A DNA stretch of 64,000 nucleotides from Flavipsychrobacter sp. (GCA_016787265.1 JAEUVF010000013.1:124001-188000), one strand, 5' to 3'. Shown: positions 35,170 to 43,868, counted from the stretch's first letter. Numbers and translations are program-made. The notes: generated from the sequence alone by a model not told the origin.

Positions 35170-35886
35170 TCAAAATCCCAACACCTCCTTCATGCCATAA
35201 ATACCTTTCTTCCCCTGCAGGAATTCAGCTGCCATTACTGCACCTGTTGCAAAACCGGTTCTGCTGTGTGCGGTATGAATGATTTCGATATCATCAATGG
35301 CGGAAGCATATTTTATCTTATGTGTGCCGGGTGCCGGATCGATGCGTTCACTGATGATGGAAAGTTCATCGGCTTTACCAGATGCATGGTTAACCCAATT
35401 CTTATAGAGCGGAATAGCGTGAAGAATCTGTTCAGCAAGCGTAACTGCAGTGCCGGATGGTGCATCTTTTTTCTGGGTATGATGTATTTCTTCCATGGAA
35501 GCACGGTATTCAGTCTGATGAGCCATCAGTTCAGCCAGCTTTTTATTGAGTTCAAAAAAGATATTTACACCAACAGAAAAATTACTGGAATAGAGAAATG
35601 CTCCCTGTTGCTGCAGACAGTATTCATCTACCGCTTCTTTTTTATCAAGCCATCCGGTTGACCCGCAAACAACAGGAGTATTGTATTTCAAAAGATCCAT
35701 TATATTATCGAAAGCACTATGAGGACTGGTAAATTCGATAGCAACATCAATCTTTGCCAAATTTGATTCATTGAGGTCCTGCCTGTTATCAAGGTCAATT
35801 TTAAGTCCGATGGTATGACCCCTTTCCAGTGCAATTTTTTCAATAGCCTGGCCCATTTTTCCGTATCCTATAAGTGCGATTTGCAA
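35170..35886 (-). CDS. dapB: 4-hydroxy-tetrahydrodipicolinate reductase
   Basis: 238 residues. DapB reduces hydroxy-tetrahydrodipicolinate with NAD(P)H in the diaminopimelate/lysine pathway. Seen: NAD-binding IALIGYGKMGQAIEKIA (3-19), EFTSPHSAFDN, CGSTGW, SSNFSVGVNIFFEL, and the catalytic EIHHTQKKDAPSGTA (His pair and Lys). Length is typical of Bacteroidota DapB. It follows the DUF5683 gene in the par cluster, the usual order in the phylum. The partner enzyme gene dapD is at 41877. Confidence 0.95.
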   Translation of the reverse strand: MQIALIGYGKMGQAIEKIALERGHTIGLKIDLDNRQDLNESNLAKIDVAIEFTSPHSAFDNIMDLLKYNTPVVCGSTGWLDKKEAVDEYCLQQQGAFLYSSNFSVGVNIFFELNKKLAELMAHQTEYRASMEEIHHTQKKDAPSGTAVTLAEQILHAIPLYKNWVNHASGKADELSIISERIDPAPGTHKIKYASAIDDIEIIHTAHSRTGFATGAVMAAEFLQGKKGIYGMKEVLGF

Positions 35887-35960
35887 AGTAAAAGATTGAA
35901 GGTTTGAAATTATGGCAGGTTACGCAGATGGCAACCTTTGGCGCAAAGATAAGGCTCTTC

Positions 35961-36722
35961 TCACTTCGCCCATAACCGGCCGGGTTTCGCTTTGTGAATA
36001 TCAAACACAAGCGATAATCCGGCTGTATTGCCTACACCCAACTGATAGGTGTTGTTGGGCAGTAGTGGTTTGAGTTTCATGCTGAGCTCGGGACTCACAT
36101 CAAATTCTTTCAGGTGAGCATCCACTGTTGCATCTACCACATTAAGGCCCCAGAAAAGAAGAAAAACCAAAACGGAATAGTCTATATTCCGACGGAATTC
36201 CCGACGGTAGTTATCCAGAGAGGAAGCCGCGTTATTTTCGACAAATACTCTCAGGTAAGGAGCAACTTTATCATAGTTTGCCGTATCCTTAGTAACAGTA
36301 ACCTGGTAGGCATAACGAACCTCCCGGTAGGTTTTGATATTGTCAAAAAACACATAACCTGTTATGCCAAGTGCCGCATAAACTATGGGCACTTTCCAGT
36401 ACTTTTTATTATAGACCTGACCCCATCCGGGAATAATTGCGGAACGGATAGTTGCTTTTCGCGGATTGTGCGGAGCCTTCACCTTTTTAGGCGAAAGCGC
36501 CAGGCTATCAGCTGCGTGTGAAAGCGTGTCAGCTTTTGAACGCAGAGTATCTTTCCTGGCAGGAATGGTATCTGTCCATACCGGCTGCACACCGGCACTA
36601 CTAACGGTAAAGAACAAATGCAAATCTTTGAAAGGACCTGGAGTACTGGCAGCAGCAGCTTTCAGGCTCCAGAAAGAGCCGGAAAAAAGCGTCAGAAACA
36701 ATACCAGTTGTAGTCTGCTCAT
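35961..36722 (-). CDS. DUF5683 membrane protein
   Basis: 253 residues with an N-terminal signal peptide (to about LKAAAAS), a Ser/Lys-rich spacer (about 45-85), and the DUF5683 core with RSAIIPGWGQVYNKKYWKVP followed by a hydrophobic helix (YAALGITGYVFFDN) and a second one (YSVLVFLLFWGLNVVDATVD). The function is unknown. The gene is 3 bp from parB, matching the conserved parA-parB-DUF5683-dapB order in Bacteroidota, which suggests a link to envelope biogenesis or chromosome segregation. Confidence 0.85.
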   Translation of the reverse strand: MSRLQLVLFLTLFSGSFWSLKAAAASTPGPFKDLHLFFTVSSAGVQPVWTDTIPARKDTLRSKADTLSHAADSLALSPKKVKAPHNPRKATIRSAIIPGWGQVYNKKYWKVPIVYAALGITGYVFFDNIKTYREVRYAYQVTVTKDTANYDKVAPYLRVFVENNAASSLDNYRREFRRNIDYSVLVFLLFWGLNVVDATVDAHLKEFDVSPELSMKLKPLLPNNTYQLGVGNTAGLSLVFDIHKAKPGRLWAK

Positions 36723-36725
36723 GAA

Positions 36726-37643
36726 TTAGTTCACCGTTACACCCATTGCTTCCAGCAGCTTGTTTAGTTCCTGGATGGAATAATATTCCAGGGTGATACT
36801 GCCATGCCCTTTTTTATTGTGGCTCAGTTTCACTTTTGTGCTGAAATGAGAAGCTAAATTATCCTCGATTTTCTTGTATACAGGCGGCAGGCTGGTTTTT
36901 GGAGCAGTTTTAACAGCGGCACCGTCTTCCTTATACATCTTCCGAACCAGTTCTTCCGTTTGGCGTACCGAAAGTCCACTCTTCTTGATCTCGTTAAAAA
37001 TATAGAGTTGCTTGTCTACATGATCCACATTGATCAGTGCGCGGGCATGTCCCATGCTGATATCCCCGTTACGAACTGCTACCTGGATATCAGGAGGGAG
37101 TCTTAACAGGCGAATATAATTCGCAACAGTGCTTCTTTCTTTACCCATGCGCTCAGCCACCTGTTCCTGCGTATAATTCAATTCATCCATCATACGCTTG
37201 TAGCTAAGGCTTACTTCGATGGCATTCAGGTCTTCCCGCTGCAGGTTTTCCAACAGTGCCAGTTCAAGCAGTTGCTGGTCATCCGCCTGGCGGATATAGG
37301 CTGGAAGATCTTTCAGTCCCGCTATTTTGGATGCACGAAAACGTCGTTCTCCGGAAATCAGCCGGTATTTGCCTGATGGCAGTTTGGATACCGTAATGGG
37401 CTGAATGATATCATGAATTTTAATAGAAGCAGCCAGTTCATTCAGTGCCTGCTCATCAAAATCGTGACGCGGTTGCTTGGGATTGGTTTCAATCTGGGTA
37501 ATTGGGATGCGAGACATGGAAGTTGCCTGCTCTACTACCTGGGGCTTTAATTGCCCGGAGGTGTTTTTCAGATCAGCATCAATATTCTGCAAAAGGGAAC
37601 GTATTCCTTTACCGAGCGCGTCTTTTTTATTTGGGTTGGTCAT
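36726..37643 (-). CDS. parB: ParB/Spo0J chromosome partition protein
   Basis: 305 residues. The CTPase/ParB N-domain shows SRIPITQIETNPKQPRHDF, LISGERRFRASKIAG (CTP-binding GERRFRA) and ENLQREDLNAIEVS. The helix-turn-helix region is YTQEQVAERMGKERSTVANY and NGDISMGHARALINV. The C-terminal dimerisation segment (about 250-305) is present. It binds parS and loads along DNA as a CTP-dependent clamp. It follows parA after a 47-bp gap that holds tandem GTGAAAN units. Confidence 0.96.
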   Translation of the reverse strand: MTNPNKKDALGKGIRSLLQNIDADLKNTSGQLKPQVVEQATSMSRIPITQIETNPKQPRHDFDEQALNELAASIKIHDIIQPITVSKLPSGKYRLISGERRFRASKIAGLKDLPAYIRQADDQQLLELALLENLQREDLNAIEVSLSYKRMMDELNYTQEQVAERMGKERSTVANYIRLLRLPPDIQVAVRNGDISMGHARALINVDHVDKQLYIFNEIKKSGLSVRQTEELVRKMYKEDGAAVKTAPKTSLPPVYKKIEDNLASHFSTKVKLSHNKKGHGSITLEYYSIQELNKLLEAMGVTVN

Positions 37644-37652
37644 GATTGAAAA

Positions 37653-37680
37653 GTGAGAGGTGAAACGTGAAAAGTGAAAC
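37653..37680. repeat. Four tandem GTGA(A/G)AN heptamers in the parA-parB spacer
   Basis: GTGAGAG, GTGAAAC, GTGAAAA and GTGAAAC follow one another with a 7-bp period between parA and parB. GTGAAAC equals half of the common parS site, but the copies are direct, not inverted. The array belongs to the same heptamer family as that at 19817. Confidence 0.6.
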
Positions 37681-37690
37681 AGAATCCCCG

Positions 37691-38518
37691 CTATTCTTCG
37701 CCTCCGTCTTCCGTTTCTTCTTCCATCACACGGTCTTCCTGGCTGATGCGGGTCATATTGTTTTTCTGGAGGATTTCCTTGGCGAGGTTAAGATAATTTA
37801 CGGATCCTTTGCTGTATGCATCATAAAGAATAACCGGCTTGCCTACCGAGGGCGCTTCACTGATACGGGTATTCCGATGTACGATCGTATTAAACACCAG
37901 CTCGTCGAAATGACGACGAACTTCACTAACCACCTGGTTGCACAAACGCAAACGGCCATCGTACATGGTCATCAGGATACCTTCAATTTCCAGTTCCGGA
38001 TTGAGGCGGTTCTGTACAATTTTTATGGTATTCAGCAATTTGCCCAATCCTTCCAGGGCAAAAAACTCCGTTTGCACAGGAACGATTACCGAATCTGCCG
38101 CTGTCAATGCGTTAACAGTGATGAGTCCCAATGAAGGGGAACAGTCAATTACGATAAAATCATAGTCGTCCAGAACAGGGGCAAGTATTCCTTTCAGTAC
38201 ATTTTCCCGGTTGGGATAATTGATCATCTCAATCTCGGCACCCACCAGGTCGATATGCGATGGTACCACATCCAGGTGCGGAATGTCCGATTTCAGGATG
38301 ACATCCCGAATGGGGGTTCCATTCACCATACAGTCGTACAGGCTTTGCGTGATATTATGCAGGTCGAATCCGGTTCCGGTGGTGCTGTTCGCCTGGGGAT
38401 CCGCGTCCACCAGCAGGGTACGGAATTCCAGTACGGCAAAACTCGCTGCCAGGTTAATGGCTGTGGTGGTTTTGCCTACACCACCTTTTTGATTCGCTAC
38501 TCCTATGATTCTTGCCAT
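37691..38518 (-). CDS. parA: ParA/Soj chromosome partition ATPase
   Basis: 275 residues. A deviant Walker A ATPase: IGVANQKGGVGKTTTAINLA (5-24), switch region DADPQANSTTG, and Walker B FIVIDCSPSLGLIT. The 'QKGGVGKTT' form and size match chromosomal Soj, which binds DNA and ATP and is driven by ParB to segregate origins. First gene of the parA-parB-DUF5683-dapB run. The acidic C-terminal tail is a normal variant. Confidence 0.96.
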   Translation of the reverse strand: MARIIGVANQKGGVGKTTTAINLAASFAVLEFRTLLVDADPQANSTTGTGFDLHNITQSLYDCMVNGTPIRDVILKSDIPHLDVVPSHIDLVGAEIEMINYPNRENVLKGILAPVLDDYDFIVIDCSPSLGLITVNALTAADSVIVPVQTEFFALEGLGKLLNTIKIVQNRLNPELEIEGILMTMYDGRLRLCNQVVSEVRRHFDELVFNTIVHRNTRISEAPSVGKPVILYDAYSKGSVNYLNLAKEILQKNNMTRISQEDRVMEEETEDGGEE

Positions 38519-38554
38519 AATTCAGTTCCTCGTTCTTCGTTTTCGGGTATGGGA

Positions 38555-39235
38555 TTAAATCGTAATACTTTCACCAATTGCTACCAGGTGCAACTTTTTG
38601 CCGCCGTAGGAAAATAAATCCTGGGCGGCCCGATGATCGATTTTGATAAATCCGAAAGTATCGTAATGGACTCCGATAACCTGCTGGCACTTGATCATTT
38701 CAGCGCAGGCCAGTGCATCGGAGGCATTCATGGTAAAATTGTCGCCAATTGGCAAGACCGCAAAATTAAGTTTTGCCCATCGCGGAATTAATTGCATATC
38801 AAGGGTTAAGGCTGTATCACCGGCATAATAAAAATTGCCGGCATCGGAGTAAACGATGAATCCCATTGGATTACCTCCATAAGAGCCATCTGGAAGGCTG
38901 CTGGAATGCTGAGCAACGGTACACCTTACCTTGAAATCACCAAAATCCCAGGAACCTCCTGTATTCATGGGGTGGGTATTGGCTACCCCATTTTTGTTCA
39001 GCCATTCGTGAATCTCCCAGTTGGTGATCACTTTCGCACCGGTTCGGGTGGCAATCGAGATACAATCCGCAATATGATCCGAATGCCCATGAGAAACCAG
39101 GATATAATCCGCTTTGATATTATTTATGTCAATTCCCTTTGCCAATTCATTGTAGGAAATAAATGGATCAAAGAGCAGGTGTTTGCCGTTGATCACGACC
39201 GAAAAACAGGAATGTCCATAATATGTATATTGCAT
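38555..39235 (-). CDS. Metallo-beta-lactamase-fold hydrolase, UPF0173 type
   Basis: 226 residues from the ATG at 39235 (MQYTYYGHSCFSV). An upstream in-frame ATG at 39346 is rejected because it would add a non-homologous stretch and overlap the divergent gene. The metal-site motifs are LVSHGHSDHIAD (HxHxDH), GSWDFGDFKVRCTVAQH (third His), FYYAGDTALT (Asp) and IGVHYDTFG (His). UPF0173 proteins are widespread cytoplasmic hydrolases of unknown substrate. Divergent from the FMN-reductase gene. Confidence 0.88.
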   Translation of the reverse strand: MQYTYYGHSCFSVVINGKHLLFDPFISYNELAKGIDINNIKADYILVSHGHSDHIADCISIATRTGAKVITNWEIHEWLNKNGVANTHPMNTGGSWDFGDFKVRCTVAQHSSSLPDGSYGGNPMGFIVYSDAGNFYYAGDTALTLDMQLIPRWAKLNFAVLPIGDNFTMNASDALACAEMIKCQQVIGVHYDTFGFIKIDHRAAQDLFSYGGKKLHLVAIGESITI

Positions 39236-39263
39236 AATCTGCACTTTTTTTGACCAGGGACAG

Positions 39264-39271
39264 CAAAAATA
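39264..39271 (-). promoter_or_regulatory. -7 promoter box of the UPF0173 gene
   Basis: On the minus strand TATTTTTG matches TAnnTTTG exactly, 28 bp upstream of the ATG at 39235. A TTTG 25 bp further upstream could be the -33 box, though the spacing is long. Confidence 0.45.
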
Positions 39272-39344
39272 ACGTTTCGGCTTAAAATAACCGGAACAAA
39301 CCGAAGCGGTGCTTGTTATCAAAGGCAGATTTTTGCAGTATAAC

Positions 39345-39854
39345 ATGAATTCGAACTACACCATTGTATCAGGAACCAACCGTACCGGAAGTAATACCCT
39401 GAAAATTGCGCAGCAATATAAAGACCTACTGGCTCAGAAAGGAATTGAGGCTAAACTGTTGAGCCTGGAAAACCTGGATGTAAGTACCCGTAATGACCAG
39501 ATCCGCGATCTGGAGACCCGTATGCTGGTTCCCACCTCCAAATTCATTTTCATCTCCCCGGAATACAATGGAAGTATACCGGGTGTATTGAAATCCTTGT
39601 TCGATAGCAGTGATATCCAGTCCTGCTGGTGGGGAAAAAAGGCCTTGCTGGTGGGAGTATCAACCGGCCGGGCAGGCAATCTCCGGGGTATGGAACACCT
39701 GACCGGGATCCTTCATTACCTGAAAATGATCGTACACCATAATAAACTTCCAATATCGTTGGTGAATGTGCTACTGAACCTGGATGGCAGCATCAAGGAC
39801 GAGCCAACCCTGAGAGCAATCCACCAGCAATTGGATGAATTTGTCGCTTTTTAA
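39345..39854 (+). CDS. NADPH-dependent FMN reductase-family flavoprotein
   Basis: 169 residues from the ATG at 39345 (MNSNYTIVSGTNRTGSNT); the upstream in-frame ATG at 39309 lies in the divergent promoter and is unlikely. The flavodoxin-like fold has the phosphate loop SGTNRTGSNTLKIA, ISPEYNGSIPGVLKSLFD (conserved PEYNGS) and GVSTGRAGNLRG. Members reduce FMN, chromate, quinones or azo compounds with NAD(P)H. The substrate cannot be chosen from sequence. Confidence 0.87.
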   Translation: MNSNYTIVSGTNRTGSNTLKIAQQYKDLLAQKGIEAKLLSLENLDVSTRNDQIRDLETRMLVPTSKFIFISPEYNGSIPGVLKSLFDSSDIQSCWWGKKALLVGVSTGRAGNLRGMEHLTGILHYLKMIVHHNKLPISLVNVLLNLDGSIKDEPTLRAIHQQLDEFVAF

Positions 39855-39863
39855 TACAATTCA

Positions 39864-41111
39864 ATGAGAAGTTCCGGCATGATATGGGTGATATTGGTAT
39901 TCCTGCTGATTCTTGATTTATATGTATTTCAGGCATTGCGCCATGTGACGCAAGCCTGGTCCGTACGATCGCGCCAGACAATGCTGATCGGATTTTGGGT
40001 AATATCAATCGGAGTGGCGGTTGTTTTTGTTTTTATGCCGCAACTTGGGGCAAATAACTGGCCTAAGACGGTACGTTCGTATGTATTTGCCACTATTGTC
40101 GGACTCTTTTTCTCCAAATTGATAGCGAGTGTTTTTTTCCTGGTGGATGATGTTCGCCGGGGCGTTCAGTTCACAGCCGGTAAAGTTATTCCAAAAGCAA
40201 AAGCAGCTTCTGAAGAAAATGACCACGGAATAAGTAGATCTGCGTTTCTCAGCTGGCTGGGCCTGGCAGCCGGTTCTGCATTGTTTGGAACGTTTATGTA
40301 TGGGTTTACGAATAAATACAATTATTCGGTTAAGCGTCACCGTTTGTCCTACGGAAATTTACCGGCCGCATTTAAGGGTTTGCGGATTTTACAGATCAGC
40401 GATATACACAGCGGAAGTTTTACAGATCCCATAGCTGTGCAGAAAGGTGTGGATCGTATACAGCAATTGAACCCCGACATCATTTTATTTACGGGTGACC
40501 TGGTGAATGATCGAGCGGTGGAAATGGAACCCTATAAAGAAATATTTTCACAGTTGAAAGCGCCCCTTGGCGTTTATTCCGTTTTGGGTAATCATGATTA
40601 TGGCGATTATTTTCAATGGGAATCAAGAGCTGCAAAAGAAAAAAATCTGGCTGATTTAATTCAGTTGCATGCAGACATGGGCTGGAGATTACTGATGAAT
40701 GAACATGTGGTGTTGGAGCGGGAAGGAGAAAAAATTGCCCTGATTGGAATTGAAAACTGGGGAGCAAAAGCAAATTTTCCTAAGTATGGAAATTTATCCA
40801 ATGCATACAAGGGAGCAGCAGAATATCCCTTTAAGATATTAATGAGTCATGATCCCAGCCATTGGGATGCAGAAGTGCGCCAAACTTATCCTGATATTGA
40901 TCTGACGCTAAGCGGTCACACTCATGGAATGCAATTCGGAGTGGAATTGCCTGGGTTTAAATGGAGCCCCGTCCAATATATTTACAAGCAATGGGCCGGA
41001 CTCTACGAAACCGAGCGGCAGAAACTCTATGTAAACCGGGGATTTGGTTTTATCGGGTACCCGGGAAGAGTAGGCATATTACCGGAGATTACCATTTTGG
41101 AGCTCGTTTGA
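39864..41111 (+). CDS. Membrane-anchored metallophosphoesterase
   Basis: 415 residues. The N-terminal region (about 1-150) has four membrane helices; residues 170-415 form a calcineurin-like phosphoesterase with ILQISDIHSGSF (DxH), LFTGDLVNDRAV (GDxxxD), VLGNHDYGDYF (GNHD), ILMSHDPSH and LTLSGHTHGMQFG (GHxH). All metal ligands are present. The order matches the YkuE/YaeI-type family, whose E. coli member can act on UDP-2,3-diacylglucosamine, though substrate assignment here is only inference. It lies 9 bp after the FMN-reductase gene. Confidence 0.88.
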   Translation: MRSSGMIWVILVFLLILDLYVFQALRHVTQAWSVRSRQTMLIGFWVISIGVAVVFVFMPQLGANNWPKTVRSYVFATIVGLFFSKLIASVFFLVDDVRRGVQFTAGKVIPKAKAASEENDHGISRSAFLSWLGLAAGSALFGTFMYGFTNKYNYSVKRHRLSYGNLPAAFKGLRILQISDIHSGSFTDPIAVQKGVDRIQQLNPDIILFTGDLVNDRAVEMEPYKEIFSQLKAPLGVYSVLGNHDYGDYFQWESRAAKEKNLADLIQLHADMGWRLLMNEHVVLEREGEKIALIGIENWGAKANFPKYGNLSNAYKGAAEYPFKILMSHDPSHWDAEVRQTYPDIDLTLSGHTHGMQFGVELPGFKWSPVQYIYKQWAGLYETERQKLYVNRGFGFIGYPGRVGILPEITILELV

Positions 41112-41218
41112 CTTAGGAAAATGTGAAAGGTTTAATCCGGTTTTGTTTGCATTTTATTTAACAGGCATGCATAGCCGTTGGCATATAATTGGCGCTAATT
41201 TTCCACAAAACCAACATT

Positions 41219-41824
41219 ATGAAATCCAAACTTAGTTTGCTCGTGCTGGCCTTGCTGTCAGTAACCCTAACACAGGCGCAGGGACTCCATTTCGGAATTA
41301 AAGGTGGTGCTAATATGACCAAAGTTGATGGTAAAGCCATGAGTGATGAATTCAATTATGGGTATCAGCTTGGAGGATTTGCAGAAGTGGGATTAGGAAA
41401 AAAATGGTTCATTCAACCGGAGTTGATGTGGACCGAATATCGGACAAGAACGGCGGATGATTTTGAAGATATCATTAATAATGCCATTGACGGTTCAAAT
41501 CGGAAAGAAGTAAAATTGAATTACCTGGCTATTCCGATAACACTGAACTATCGGTTGCTGGACTGGTTCTCCCTTCATTTAGGCCCACAATTTGGAGTAT
41601 TGCTGAACCAAGAAAAGAATCTCCTTCAAAATGGACGAGATGCTTTCAATGCAGGGGTGGTATCCATAGTAGGTGGTGCTCAGCTTAATTTTGGGGGCTT
41701 TCACATTACCGGCCGCTATTTCACAAATATTAATGACATCAATTCGGGAGAGATTAATTCAGATATCAATAATGCCTGGAAGAACAAAGGATTCCAGGTG
41801 GGTGTAGGTATTAGAATATTGTAA
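41219..41824 (+). CDS. Outer-membrane beta-barrel protein (porin-like)
   Basis: 201 residues from the ATG at 41219, chosen because it begins a good signal peptide (MKSKLSLLVLALLSVTLTQA); an earlier in-frame ATG at 41189 would put ten residues before it. Strands alternate as in PorT/OMP_b-brl2 proteins: LHFGIKGGANMTKV, YQLGGFAEVGLGKKWFIQPE, KLNYLAIPITLNYRLLDWFS, LHLGPQFGVLLNQ and a final GFQVGVGIRIL. Role unknown. Independent of the neighbours. Confidence 0.85.
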   Translation: MKSKLSLLVLALLSVTLTQAQGLHFGIKGGANMTKVDGKAMSDEFNYGYQLGGFAEVGLGKKWFIQPELMWTEYRTRTADDFEDIINNAIDGSNRKEVKLNYLAIPITLNYRLLDWFSLHLGPQFGVLLNQEKNLLQNGRDAFNAGVVSIVGGAQLNFGGFHITGRYFTNINDINSGEINSDINNAWKNKGFQVGVGIRIL

Positions 41825-41876
41825 GCTGGCCGTGCAACGTTCATTTGCGCTATGTTTGCAAAAATTTTCTTTACCG

Positions 41877-42689
41877 ATGTCTTTACAAGCAATGATACAG
41901 GAAGCCTGGGGCAACCGGGAACTTCTTAAAGAAGCTGATTATGCAGATGCGGTTCGTGCCGTAATCGAAGAAGTAGATAAAGGTCGTCTTCGCGTGGCGA
42001 GTCCGGGTGAAAACGGATGGGTGGTGAATGAGTGGGTGAAACAGGCCATCCTGATGTATTTTGGTATTCAGCAGATGCAAACCTACGAACTTGGACCCTT
42101 TGAGTTTTACGATAAGATGTTGCTGAAGAAAAACTATGCATCACTGGGAGTTCGTGCTGTACCACATGCTATCGCCCGCTATGGCGCTTTCCTGGGTCGC
42201 AATGTAGTGATGATGCCAAGTTATGTAAACATCGGTGCCTATGTAGATGAAGGCACCATGGTGGATACCTGGGCAACTGTGGGCAGTTGCGCGCAGATTG
42301 GTAAAGGTGTACACCTGAGTGGTGGAGTAGGAATTGGTGGTGTACTGGAGCCCTTGCAGGCAGCTCCTGTGATCATTGAAGATGGTTGTTTTATTGGATC
42401 CCGTTGTATTGTAGTAGAAGGAGTAATAGTGGAAAAAGAAGCAGTGCTTGGCGCAAACGTGGTATTGACACAGAGCACCAAAATTATTGATGTAAGCAGT
42501 TCTGAGCCTATCGAATACAAAGGAAGGGTACCTGCACGCAGTGTTGTGATTCCGGGTTCTTATACCAAAAAATTTGCAGCAGGAGAATACCAGGTGAGCT
42601 GTGCATTGATCATTGGTCAGCGGAAACCAAGTACCGATTTAAAAACCAGCCTCAATGATGCGCTGCGTGATTTCAACGTGAGCGTGTAA
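41877..42689 (+). CDS. dapD: Tetrahydrodipicolinate N-succinyltransferase
   Basis: 270 residues from the ATG at 41877 (MSLQAMIQEAWGN); the in-frame ATG at 41832 is upstream of the usual N-terminus. DapD transfers succinyl from succinyl-CoA onto tetrahydrodipicolinate in lysine/meso-DAP synthesis. Seen: the N-terminal helical domain and a left-handed beta-helix of hexapeptide repeats from about 100 to 230 (GRNVVMMPSYVNIGAYVDEG, HLSGGVGIGGVLEP, CFIGSRCIVVEG). Length is normal. dapB is at 35170, and the EamA transporter starts right after its stop. Confidence 0.95.
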   Translation: MSLQAMIQEAWGNRELLKEADYADAVRAVIEEVDKGRLRVASPGENGWVVNEWVKQAILMYFGIQQMQTYELGPFEFYDKMLLKKNYASLGVRAVPHAIARYGAFLGRNVVMMPSYVNIGAYVDEGTMVDTWATVGSCAQIGKGVHLSGGVGIGGVLEPLQAAPVIIEDGCFIGSRCIVVEGVIVEKEAVLGANVVLTQSTKIIDVSSSEPIEYKGRVPARSVVIPGSYTKKFAAGEYQVSCALIIGQRKPSTDLKTSLNDALRDFNVSV

Positions 42690-43604
42690 GTGGGAACTGG
42701 AACACATAAGCAACTGCACTGGTGGGGGTTTCTTTTGACCTTTACCGGTGCAGTTTTGTTTTCGACCAAGGCCGTGATGGTGAAGCTGGCTTACCGAGAA
42801 GTGCGAATTGATGCGATCAGCCTGCTGATGTTGCGCATGTTGTTTTCGGTGCCTTTTTTTATTGCGGTGGCATGGTGGAACAGCCGGCAAGAGGGAGGGA
42901 CAACTGTATCGCGGCGCGACTGGCTTTGGGTGATTGTTTGCGGATTGCTGGGGTATTATGCCAGCAGTTGGTTTGATTTTATCGGACTGCAATTTATATC
43001 TGCAGCATTGGAGCGGTTGATCCTGTTTTTGTATCCGAGTTTTACGGCGTTTATTAATTTTTTCTTATTTCGACAGAAACTGAGCAGGCGGCAGGGCTGG
43101 GCTTTGCTGATCACCTATCTCGGCATTGGCATAGCCTACTATGGAGAACTGCAGATTGACTATGGAAAGGATGGTTTCTTTTTCGGCTCTCTGATGATTT
43201 TTATATGTGCCATTACCTATGCCGGTTACCTGGCGGGAAGTGGGCGCATGATACCCAAAGTAGGTGCAACCCGGTTTAATGCATATGCCATGTTAGCGGC
43301 ATCGGGCGGAATCTTTTTACATTACCTGGTGGAGAAGGGGATAGGAGGATTCGACTGGACAGGAGAGAAGGTTCAATTCGGGCTGATGCTGGCGATCTTT
43401 GCAACGGTTTTACCTTCTTTTTTTCTGACTGCCGGAATGAAACGTATTGGCAGCAACAATGCCGCTATTATTTCTTCCATTGGTCCTGTTTCCACCATTG
43501 CGCAGGCATATTTCTTCCTTAATGAACCCGTGCATGCACCTCAGCTCTTCGGAACCGTGCTGGTAGTACTGGGGGTAACAATGATTGGCTGGAAATCCAA
43601 ATAG
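42690..43604 (+). CDS. EamA-family drug/metabolite transporter
   Basis: 304 residues with ten predicted membrane helices in two EamA repeats (about 12-150 and 160-300). Signs: FTGAVLFSTKAVMVKLAYRE in the first repeat, and IISSIGPVSTIAQAYFFLNE and GTVLVVLGVTMIGWKSK in the second. Members export amino acids or metabolites. The start is a GTG abutting the dapD stop (TAA-GTG), so the two are likely translationally coupled. The substrate is unknown; an amino-acid-like compound is possible given the neighbour. Confidence 0.87.
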   Translation: MGTGTHKQLHWWGFLLTFTGAVLFSTKAVMVKLAYREVRIDAISLLMLRMLFSVPFFIAVAWWNSRQEGGTTVSRRDWLWVIVCGLLGYYASSWFDFIGLQFISAALERLILFLYPSFTAFINFFLFRQKLSRRQGWALLITYLGIGIAYYGELQIDYGKDGFFFGSLMIFICAITYAGYLAGSGRMIPKVGATRFNAYAMLAASGGIFLHYLVEKGIGGFDWTGEKVQFGLMLAIFATVLPSFFLTAGMKRIGSNNAAIISSIGPVSTIAQAYFFLNEPVHAPQLFGTVLVVLGVTMIGWKSK

Positions 43605-43643
43605 CCCCACCCGACCGGTGGCACCCGCCGCGGCGGAGTGGGG
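43605..43643. repeat. REP-like palindrome (element B)
   Basis: Outer arms CCCCAC (43605-43610) and GTGGGG (43638-43643); inside are GCCGCGGC-type complementary blocks and the core GACCGGTGGCA (43613-43623) shared with the elements at 16198 and 32390. It starts at the first base after the EamA stop and ends 87 bp before the tRNA-Leu gene. Confidence 0.65.
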
Positions 43644-43730
43644 GTGAAAAAAACTTTTAAAACCGGAACGGATTTTTTGGAAGGAATCCCTGATTTCCTA
43701 TATTTGCACCCCGTTAAACAACAAACGGAT

Positions 43731-43812
43731 GCCCAGGTGGCGAAATTGGTAGACGCACCGTCTTCAGGTGGCGGCGCCGCGAGGTGTGCTGGTTCGAATC
43801 CAGTCCTGGGCA
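43731..43812 (+). tRNA. tRNA-Leu (anticodon CAG)
   Basis: Acceptor arms GCCCAGG (43731-43737) and CCTGGGC (43805-43811) pair fully, with discriminator A at 43812. The D-arm contains GGCGAAATTGGTAGAC, the anticodon stem CCGTC/GGCGG closes the loop TTCAGGT (anticodon CAG), the extra arm is long as in class II tRNAs, and the T-arm is CTGG-TTCGAAT-CCAG. The CCA end is not encoded. A strong terminator follows. Confidence 0.95.
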
Positions 43813-43817
43813 CGGAT

Positions 43818-43868
43818 AAAAAAGGGAAACCCTTGATAGCAGCAGCTTTCAAGGGTTTCCCTTTTTTT
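43818..43868 (+). terminator. Strong intrinsic terminator of tRNA-Leu
   Basis: A 19-bp perfect stem (left arm 43818-43836, right arm 43849 onward) with a T-run to 43868 and an A-run at its foot. It follows the tRNA by 5 bp and sits 105 bp before the next ATG. Confidence 0.9.

Noticed and set aside
37644..37690. Possible parS site between parA and parB
   Set aside because: The spacer holds direct GTGAAAC copies but no inverted TGTTTCACGTGAAACA palindrome; no full parS was noticed in the window.
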